Of a stretch of DNA of 64,000 nt, positions 57,021-64,000 are shown one piece after another. The stretch lies in the NCBI RefSeq assembly GCF_017654505.1, contig NC_054534.1, positions 41,718,726-41,782,725 of the forward strand, given 5' to 3'. The notes under the pieces were generated by a model. That model was not told the origin of the DNA. It was given only the letters and a program-made list of their open reading frames with translations, and searched no databases. Source of the DNA: Polyodon spathula (Eukaryota > Chordata > Actinopteri > Acipenseriformes > Polyodontidae). The number at the start of each line of letters is the position of its first letter. The first letter of the stretch is position 1. Made by a program: the position numbers and the translations under genes.

Positions 57021-57697
57021 TTAAATTATATAAGGTAGCAGCAACACCTTAAAATATATTCTAAAACTAACCGGTAGCCAATGCAAAGATGCCAGCCCCA
57101 GGGTGATATGCTCTCGCCTCTTGACCTGAGTTAAAGTTCTAGCTGCAGCATTTTGTACAAGTTGAAGGCAAGAAATAATGTTGTGGTTAGTCCCAATGAA
57201 AAGACCATCGCAATTGTCAATCCTAGAGGATATAAAAGCATGCATTAATCTCTTTGAATCCTGCCTGGAAAGAATACCTCTCAGTCTTGCAATTTTTCTT
57301 AAATGAAAAAATGACATTTTTATGATATTTTTAATGTGTGCTTCGAAAGTAAGTTCTGTATCAAATATAATATCTAGGTTTTTTACTTCTGCCCTAAAAT
57401 CTGTAAAGAGTCCATCAGATAAAACATCAATCAAATGTGTATATTCATGTTTTCTCTGAGGCCCCAGCATCGTCACTTCTGTTTTGTCCAAATGTAACAT
57501 TAAAAAGTTATTAAACATCCAGTTCTTAATGTCAGCAAGACAGCTATTCAAAATGTTATCAGCAGATACATGGTCCTGTTTGAAGGACAAGTAAAGCTGA
57601 GTATCATCAGCATAACAGTGGAAACTAACTCCATGTTTATGAATAATGTCACCCAAGGGTAATATATAAAGTGAAAATAAAATTGGGCCAAGAACTG
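57021..57697 (-). pseudogene. L2-like LINE reverse transcriptase, C-terminal half
   Basis: The minus strand reads [18 protein letters not shown], then [14 protein letters not shown] (catalytic YADD, about 57620-57580), [19 protein letters not shown], and further [20 protein letters not shown] and a [13 protein letters not shown]...[15 protein letters not shown] block. This order is that of fish L2-like LINEs. The frame is open for the whole stretch, which is unusual in this window, and ends early at LLLPYII because of a frameshift. Downstream, RSGHWMLAYCL is the out-of-frame continuation. The apparent start of a 310-codon frame at 57953 lies in an inserted solo LTR and is not real. Confidence 0.85.
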
Positions 57698-57699
57698 AA

Positions 57700-58107
57700 C
57701 AGAGATTTGATATACTCAACATCACCACCTGTGACAGGACAGCATCACTGGCAAGCTGTTTCAACCAGAAAGGGAGACTCAGACACACAGAAACTGCAGG
57801 TTTAAATGCGCTAATGCACACTTTAATAATAAATACAAATGACAAACAAAACACTGGAACAAAATAAAAGGCACAGTGGACAAAATAAACAGGTGTAATG
57901 ACACACAGAAAGTGTAAACAAACAGATGGGACATCACGGAACGATGTATACACCTGTGGCTGGAGCCTTAATTAATCATTCTCCATGCCACACTGCCACA
58001 CCACCATACAGAGATCCGATATACTCAACCTCACCACCGTACAGAGATCTGATATACTCAACATTACCACCATACAGAGATCTGATATACTCAACACCAC
58101 CACCATC
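57700..58107. repeat. GATATACTCAAC minisatellite, right part
   Basis: One unit at 57700-57729, then, after a solo LTR, about three units of 37 bp (58001-58107) of the form CACCATACAGAGATC(T/C)GATATACTCAAC. Confidence 0.9.
57730..58000. mobile_element. Solo LTR with perfect 5-bp target duplication
   Basis: Starts TGTGACAGGACAGC and ends CACACTGCCACA, 271 bp, flanked on both sides by CCACC (57725-57729 and 58001-58005). Removing it restores a normal minisatellite unit. A related block lies at about 4240-4530. Confidence 0.85.
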
Positions 58108-59570
58108 TTCCAGTAGAGGGACCTCATCAAAACAAGGCCCACTGTCCAAGTGCCAGCAAGAGTTCAGATCAAGTACTTTCCTTTTCTGCCAGGAAAATCT
58201 GATAAATAGCAGGTTAGTTTCTTGAAAACCACAGAGGTTGGTCATTCATCATTGAGGTAATTTCCATGGCACCTTTTTCTCGTGCTAATTTGGTAGTTCT
58301 TTCGAGTAGTGTGTGTTTCCATGTAGTTTTCTTTTAGCCAGAGAAATTATCGTTTTAAATGCAAATAACCTAATTAATGTTAAAATAGGGGAGGGTATAT
58401 TTAAATGTTTCTGTCTGACTTCCAATTTGGCCTTGTGAGAGGTAATGTTAAGCCCTGCATTTGACTTTTGACCAAATTCCTGGAACAGCTCTTGCTCAAT
58501 GAATTAGGTTTAAGAGACTTTACTTCAACTCTATAGGTAGTCATTCAAGCCTGGTGTTGCCAGCAGCCCGTAGCAATACAGCTATGCTAATTTAATATCT
58601 ATTTTAATACAAACATGACTGTTTTTTTTCTACTTGGTAGAATAGATGCGTCTTATTCCTAAGGGACAGAAAAGTCTAGGACTAAAGCAATCAGCTATCC
58701 GATGACCAATCAGAAAGATAACAAAAGTGTAAAGGATGAATAAATATCTTTCTGTGCTTTGCAAAGGGAGTAAAAATATCTTTCTGTGCTTTGTATAGCT
58801 TCAGTATTTTTTATAACCGTGCTTATAAAACAACTTAACTATAAAGCACTTTTTATGAAAATAATTTAAAACATTGAATAAATAATGTCACGTATACAAA
58901 CACACAATGAAGAGGGGGTCTCTAAACCCCTCGTTGTGTATGCTTATTCCTATTTGGTCAAAAAAGTTTTCCAGGGCTACTTCTAGCAGATCTCAGATAA
59001 TAAAGGGATTTTCAGTGCTGAAGTCTTCTAAGCATAAAGTACGCCTTCCAGACATGTTTCCATGCAAAGAAAAACATACTTTTTGGTCAACTGTACTTTT
59101 TAGTGTGAGAAGACGATTTACCCACCCTTTGTACAATGTTTTAGATGCGCACTTCCTATAGGGTGTGGAATGCGCTTGGAATGTGCTGCTATGTCACATA
59201 AATCATGACAGTGGATACTATTGACTTTCTAAGCTACATGGAATCCCAGCCATTGTTCCTGGAACAGTTAAACAAAGAATGTTTTACAAAAATGGTTTAT
59301 TTTTTATTTTTATAAAATAGCAATCGAAAAGACACCAGCAAAGGAAAATATCAGCATCCTGGCAGCAACATCGTCTGCAGTTCTCACTTCCACACTGACC
59401 TCAGTGAAGGCTGTACTGTATTAGCAGTATCTTGGATTTAGCAGGGAGTCTTAGTTTAATATTTCTAGACTTTTGACACACTAGTTTTTTGGAGACCACT
59501 TTATTGGTCATCACATACAGTAAATAGTGATACACATAGAGGTATACTGTATGCCATGTAACTAATAATT
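58108..59570. other. Unassigned AT-rich DNA
   Basis: No gene or element recognised. A short direct repeat ATATCTTTCTGTGCTTTG occurs at 58745 and 58777. Confidence 0.45.
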
Positions 59571-60058
59571 ACACAGTGTAACACATTTTTTTTGTTTTTT
59601 GTTCCTGGGTAGTAAGTGTTATTTCCTAATTGCTTATGCCTCAGAAGTATAGAAAATGGCTATAATTGCCCACAAACTTTGCTTCTGTGACCAGGACAGT
59701 GATATTTCAAAATATCACTATTTCCAATGGGAAAATGGACAAATGTGTGTCTTACAGTATAATCGTAAATCTCGAAAAACTACTCACTTCTAAATCTTTT
59801 GTAGTCATTTTTGTATCACTTTAGTATAAATACATGTTAATTTGGATTCATATGTTGTTTTTTTCTGACTTTATCTGAACGAAAAGACACACATTTGCCC
59901 GTTTTCCCATTGGAAATAGTGATATTTTGAAATATCACTGTCCTGGTCACAAAAGCAAAGTTTGTGGGGAATAATAGCCATTTTCTATACTTTTGAGGCA
60001 TAAGCAATTAGGAAATAACACTTACTACCCAGGAACAAAAATTGTGTTACATAGTGTT
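59571..60058. mobile_element. Foldback element with ~180-bp arms
   Basis: 59571-59753 is an inverted copy of 59884-60058. Shared blocks (as complement) include TGTTCCTGGGTAGTAAGTGT, AATTGCTTATGCCTC, ACAAACTTTGCTT, CCAGGACAGTGATATTTCAA and TTTCCAATGGGAAAA. A 130-nt loop separates the arms. There is no coding region and no clear target duplication. Confidence 0.85.
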
Positions 60059-60309
60059 ATTTTTGTTCCCCTTAACTTACATAAGGATACCAATTAGTAT
60101 ATAATTACCATGTTATGTTAAAAGGATGACCTCTTTACATAATTAGATGAATAACAACACTTTTGTCACCAAATAATTACTTTAAAATATGTACTATGTA
60201 ATGTGTGCCCTATAACTCTCCAGCTATAAACAATCTCTGAAAGAGAAGACGACCAACAACAATACTTTTGGGATATACCTGACACAGGTCAGGTATTTAC
60301 TGAGCATTT

Positions 60310-61362
60310 TATGTCAGAGCTGCCAATAGGCCACTCCAGGGAGTGACTCTCATCCTTATACCTTCGCAAGGTGAGAGGCATGCCTCCACCAGCGTAGGGC
60401 TTCCCAGCATTTGTGAGACACGGTCAGCTGACGGTGTCTGTCGTGTCTGGGGTGTAGCCGGTTGGATGGCTGATGAAGCTACGGCCATCAGACTCAATAT
60501 TTTCTGACACAACAACAATTGTACTGTGGATCCCTGTTGAAACAGGGCTAGACAGTTGTGAATGGCGGCCACTCTGTTGTCTGACAGGTAGGCTTGTATT
60601 GTAAGGGAATCCAGCCGGAGAAAACTGTACCATACTTTGCACCTGTATTGATTGGCTTTTGGCCTTGTTGAGGGTGAACCCCAGTCTCACCAGATGTTCT
60701 GTCACAATCGCCATGTGTGTCACTGCTCCTTCCTGTGACTGAAAGCAGATCAACCAGTCACCTAGGTAATTCAACACTCTGATCCCATTCAACCGCAAGG
60801 GTGCTAGGATGGCATCCACACATTTTGAAAATGTACGGGGGCCTAAGGAGAGGCCGAATGGAAGCATGGAAAACTCGAAGACGCTTCCCTGAAAGGCAAA
60901 GTGGAGGTATTTCCTGTGCACGGGAAGAAGAGGGACGTCCACAGTGGTAGAATAGTTGCCCAGCCAGACTGTTTGGAGGATGTCGCGCTGTGTGACCATC
61001 TTGAACCTCTTCTCCCTCAAGAACCCGTTCAGGTGTCTCAAGTCTAGGATGGGGCGAAGGCCCCCATCCTTTTTTAGCACCAGAAAGTATCTCGAGTAGG
61101 ACCCCTCTTTTGACAGCTGCATTCTACGAAGCGGATGGATTGCTTGAGAATGAATGTTTTTACTTCTTGCCTGAGGGCCAAGACCTGGAGAGGGTTGCTC
61201 ATGGATGTAACCATGATCGCTCGAAAGAGAGGAAGGACAGCGCGGAACTGTACAGTGGCCAAGAGCCTGAGGTGCAATTGTGGCAGTACTGTACCTGCTG
61301 TTATGAGAAAAGGGGTTCTGAGGCCGCAATCCTTCAGGGGCCCTGCTGAATTGGGGCCCCAC
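60310..61362 (-). pseudogene. DIRS-like reverse transcriptase / RNase H
   Basis: Minus-strand order: SYSRYFLVLKKDGGLRPILD, LRHLNGFLREKRFKM, a TTVDVPLLPVHRKYLHFAFQ block in which about seven residues are missing after VD (the family has SVDLKDAYFHIPI), then FEFSMLPFGLSLGPRTFSK and RVLNYLGDWLICFQS. The catalytic YLDD is YLGD, so an essential Asp is gone. After a frameshift at about 60600 come RVAAIHNCLALFQQG and KILSLMAVASSAIQ, then a WEALRWWRHASHL piece in another frame. The loss of one catalytic Asp and of the other's neighbourhood shows it cannot polymerise. Confidence 0.8.
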
Positions 61363-61400
61363 GTCCAGCGTTCCCCCGTCCTTGTGGGAGGCCCCAAGTA

Positions 61401-61985
61401 TTAGCTACAACGGAAGCCTGCAGGCAATGTATCAGGTCGCCACGTGGCACAGTGAGCTACAGGCTCTGTCCCGGTTATCGTAGTTATGGGTGGATACCAG
61501 ATCTTCATTCTATTCTGTACCGGAGCATGGGAAGGGAGCATCACAACCACCTGTCGAGTTGCCTCCTGCTCTCGGTGGCAGCATTGCAGTATCTCCTCCA
61601 CTGCTTGCCTGAAGGTATGGCCAGAGGAGATAGGTGCCTCTAATAGGGCCGGCTTGTCTGCATCCAGGACCCTGGCCTGTGACAGCCTAAGCTGTCTGCG
61701 CACCACTACAAGACCTGCCAGGCTTCTACCCAGGACCTTGTAGCCCTTGGAAGCATGAAATTTGTAGCAGGTACCAGAGACCAATTACAGCTCTGATGCT
61801 ACTGCCTCAGGGAGCAGCGCCGATCGCAGGATACCATCCAGGTAGGCCATTAGGAGAGCTGCCTTATTGGCCAGATCGAGCAGAACATCTCCTAGGGTGG
61901 AGGAGGCGAGGTGCATCCTGAAGGACTTGACATACAGGAGATGCCAGGACTTCGGGAGCAACAGCAGTAGGCTAGTTTAGGGGAT
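61401..61985 (-). pseudogene. DIRS-like gag remnant
   Basis: The minus strand gives AYLDGILRSALLPEAVA (about 61845-61795) and, from 61784, VVVRRQLRLSQARVLDADKPALLEAPISSGHTF, then RQAVEEILQCCHREQEATRQ. The LWLSQAxVxDADKxxLLxAPxSPGxTFGxAV pattern is that of DIRS gag-like proteins. The frame is open for 127 codons and then continues poorly towards RT. Confidence 0.6.
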
Positions 61986-64000
61986 TTGATCCCAAACAAG
62001 TATAGTGAGGGTTAGTTTGTGTAGTAGGTTCCTGGAGGGTGATGTCTTTTTAGTGGGGCTAGCGCTCGCCGTGTGTGGCAAACTTATATTTGCTTTGTTT
62101 TGTTTTCTTTAATAAATGACACTATTTGTGGTACCCTAGTGGCAGCATCTTTCTTTGTTATTAAATCTGCATGCCTGTGTGATATGTCAACACCCACCGC
62201 TTTAGGTCTGACCACCCACACAGGTAACATCCTCCCTGTTACAGACCACTGTTATTTCTTTGTTATATTAGTGTTAAAAATGAAAAAACATATAGTTGCT
62301 GATGGTGAACCTCCCTCCAATACTATTTTTTTTAAACACACACAAACACACTCAGTATGTTAAGTAGTCCCAGGATTGTACTGACAACATATTTACAATA
62401 TGTATGTATTTCTTATCAGGCAAGTCGACTTTAGCTTGTGCTGTTAATTAGATTTCTTCACCCTATCTCTTATGGCAGTCAAGCCCCTTGTAGGCAAAGA
62501 GATTGATCTTGTGCACTAGGTCTGTTTTTTAATTTACTTGGCTTGCTGGGGTGTTTGAATTGAGGTCAGAACTGAGTATCATAGAAAGTGAAAGAAACAG
62601 TGCATGTAATTATTTTAAAAACAGAGCAGAGCATGATAGGGACACAGAAGGGAGAACATAACTTTTAAACCAAATTGTGTGTGCCTGTATGTTCCATTGC
62701 TAAGCAGACAAGTGATAAATGTTTTGCATCTGCAGTGACGAGAAGTCCAAAAGAGATATGCAAACTGTCTTTAACTTATCATTATCACTTTGTATACACT
62801 GTATGGTTTTTTGGGGAAAAAAATGTAAGCAAACTCTCAAAGGGTATATACTTTCAAACAAACCACACTGTTCAAAATATACTGCCTACAAAAATCACGC
62901 AGGGCCTGATGATAGTCTGTTCCTTAGTCATTCTACACACATTGAACAACCAGTAAATGTAACTCATTAGAATGTATTTTTAAACAGGTCATGGTTTAAG
63001 AAGAGTGATGTCAAATTTACAAAGATATGTATATTCATTCCTGAGGGAGTATGTGTATATATTATGGCTGTCACTAGATCAAAATTTTTGACTGGTTAGT
63101 TTATGGGCATTAGTTGATTAATTCGTCCACAGTTTGAATAAAGCTAATGATCTTATAGAGGCTGTCTTGCATACTAATACTAAAAAATAAATATAGTTTA
63201 AAAAAAAATAAGCACAATGGGAATTTGGTGTTTTTAAAAGCATTTTTATTATAATTTTTTATTTTAGTAAATGTAACACATTTTCACAGAACTACCCTTC
63301 TTTTTGGCCACTGTCAGTCACATACCAGAAATCACAAGCCAGCTGAGCTGCATTATCATCGTCAGTTGTTTAATCTACCACTACAGCTTGGTTCTTGGTT
63401 TCCTGTACTTCTGCTTTTATTAATTCTGAGTCTTGTTACAATTAACCGAGAATACTGTGGCTATTGACAATTGATTGATTAACCTGCTGTCGTAGTCAGA
63501 AATCAGAGAAAGTCATTCCACATAATTACCTCTATTTGAGGAATTGGTGTCTTCTTCATGCCCTCTGAATGGCAGTTCTTGCTGCCAAGGTAAACAACAG
63601 AATAAACAATCAACTATTTTTCTGTTTTCTTGAAAATTGATTCGTAACCAAATCGACTACGATGTCTCAGTTTTTAAGTTGTAAAAAGCAATTTGAAATA
63701 TCACTTTGAAGTTCTCAATATAATTCCCAGGTCTCTATAATATTAGCAATATCATGCAAAATTCATATATGGTGGCAGAGTAGAGGGAGGAGTCAAGCAA
63801 AGCACATGGCAACAATTTGTTTCAATCGGGTCCTGCATAAAGGCAGGGGAAACCCTGCATTCAGGGCTGTTGTTTTGGAAGGCTTCGTACAGCCGAGTGC
63901 AGTATTGCGGAGTCCTGTCTGGTTATAACCAAGTGAAGGTACCATGTTTTGTGTAACCTGATGGGATCTTATTTTTGTGACTGGAAAACGGATTAGCCAT
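61986..64000. other. Unassigned DNA; weak transposon-end hints
   Basis: No gene recognised. At 63063-63130, ATGGCTGTCACTAGATCAAA followed by GATTAATTCG words resembles the end of some fish hAT elements, but no partner end is convincing. The last 170 bp (63830 on) are more GC-rich and contain GGCAGGGGAAACCCTGC, a small palindrome. Confidence 0.4.

Larger units (their letters stand above)
53276..57697 (-). mobile_element. L2-like LINE in the minisatellite, carrying two later insertions
   Basis: The LINE reads leftward: RT remnant (57697-57021), C-terminal remnant (57020-56757), then 3' non-coding DNA interrupted by an LTR element (55079-56753) and a Tc1 element (53353-54984). It ends at the left with CAATTCAATTAAATTTCATTTTTATATAG-type tail DNA (53272-53300). 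The 5' end is truncated inside RT. Both flanks are minisatellite: CAGAGTTCTGATATACTCAA at the left and CAGAGATTTGATATACTCAA at the right, either a long target duplication or two array units. Confidence 0.75.
60300..61985 (-). mobile_element. DIRS-like retrotransposon remnant
   Basis: The minus strand carries gag-like sequence (about 61985-61401) followed by RT and the start of RNase H (61362-60310), as in DIRS1-type elements. The tyrosine recombinase and the inverted/split repeats are not seen. It is distinct from the Ngaro-type remnant at 48.4-49.9 kb. Confidence 0.75.

Noticed and set aside
57698..57953. N-terminal extension of the 310-codon minus-strand frame
   Set aside because: It lies in a solo LTR and a minisatellite unit; only the part left of 57697 is LINE protein.
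63063..63660. hAT element spanning both edges of this stretch
   Set aside because: The left edge looks plausible but no matching inverted right edge or 8-bp duplication could be found.

Overview
This window looks like nuclear DNA of a vertebrate, most probably a ray-finned fish. The evidence is the repertoire of decayed mobile elements: Tc1-like transposons with fish-type IR/DR ends, fish-type L1, L2-like and CR1 LINEs, PIF/Harbinger, hAT-like and piggyBac-like DNA elements, a Penelope-like element, gypsy-type LTR elements, and both DIRS and Ngaro-type retroelements. The richness of types and the age of the copies would fit a non-teleost such as a sturgeon, paddlefish or gar, but that is a guess. 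The DNA is AT-rich with many microsatellites. I recognise no intact host gene, no tRNA or rRNA gene and no CRISPR. Every recognisable protein-coding stretch is a broken transposon or retrotransposon gene, and most of the longer open frames are shadows or chance.

Layout. 1-2.3 kb: unassigned. 2.3-6.4 kb: decayed gypsy-type element on the minus strand (gag, zinc knuckle and RT remnants) with other LTR material inside it, followed by a degenerate telomere-like repeat. 7.5-9.1 kb: PIF/Harbinger remnant with transposase (+) facing a Myb-like gene (-). 9.1-13.4 kb: unassigned. 13.4-19.5 kb: L1 (+) broken up by a solo LTR, an LTR fragment and an L2-like LINE (-). 19.9-20.8 kb: second Harbinger transposase remnant. 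21.2-23.5 kb: shuffled repeat blocks around a 0.9-kb non-autonomous hAT-like element. 23.5-24.2 kb: CR1 3' end. 25.1-25.6 kb: L2-like tail split by a MITE. 25.6-27.7 kb: Tc1 end, AT microsatellite, Penelope-like GIY-YIG remnant and a possible new non-autonomous transposon.

28.0-29.0 kb: tandem array, LINE tail, hAT-like end. 30.6-32.2 kb: near-complete Tc1 pseudocopy. 32.9-33.4 kb: TA-flanked inverted-repeat element. 33.5-35.8 kb: internally deleted gypsy element (-). 36.5-39.4 kb: candidate third Harbinger (HARBI1-like start facing a MADF gene). 39.4-40.6 kb: LTR fragments. 41.9-45.8 kb: two copies of a tRNA-derived SINE and a hAT-like element. 47.2-47.5 kb: palindromic Tc1-type MITE. 48.2-49.9 kb: Ngaro-like RT/RNase H remnant (-). 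50.0-52.0 kb: piggyBac-like element keeping only its first exon. 53.2-58.1 kb: a nest in which an L2-like LINE sits in a minisatellite and was itself hit by a Tc1 element and a short LTR element, while a solo LTR hit the minisatellite. 59.6-60.1 kb: foldback element. 60.3-62.0 kb: DIRS-like gag and RT (-). The rest is unassigned.

The elements do not act together as a pathway. What the window offers is insertion history: target-site duplications and nested order can be read directly at several places. All family names come from recognising protein motifs and end sequences by eye; no search was run.
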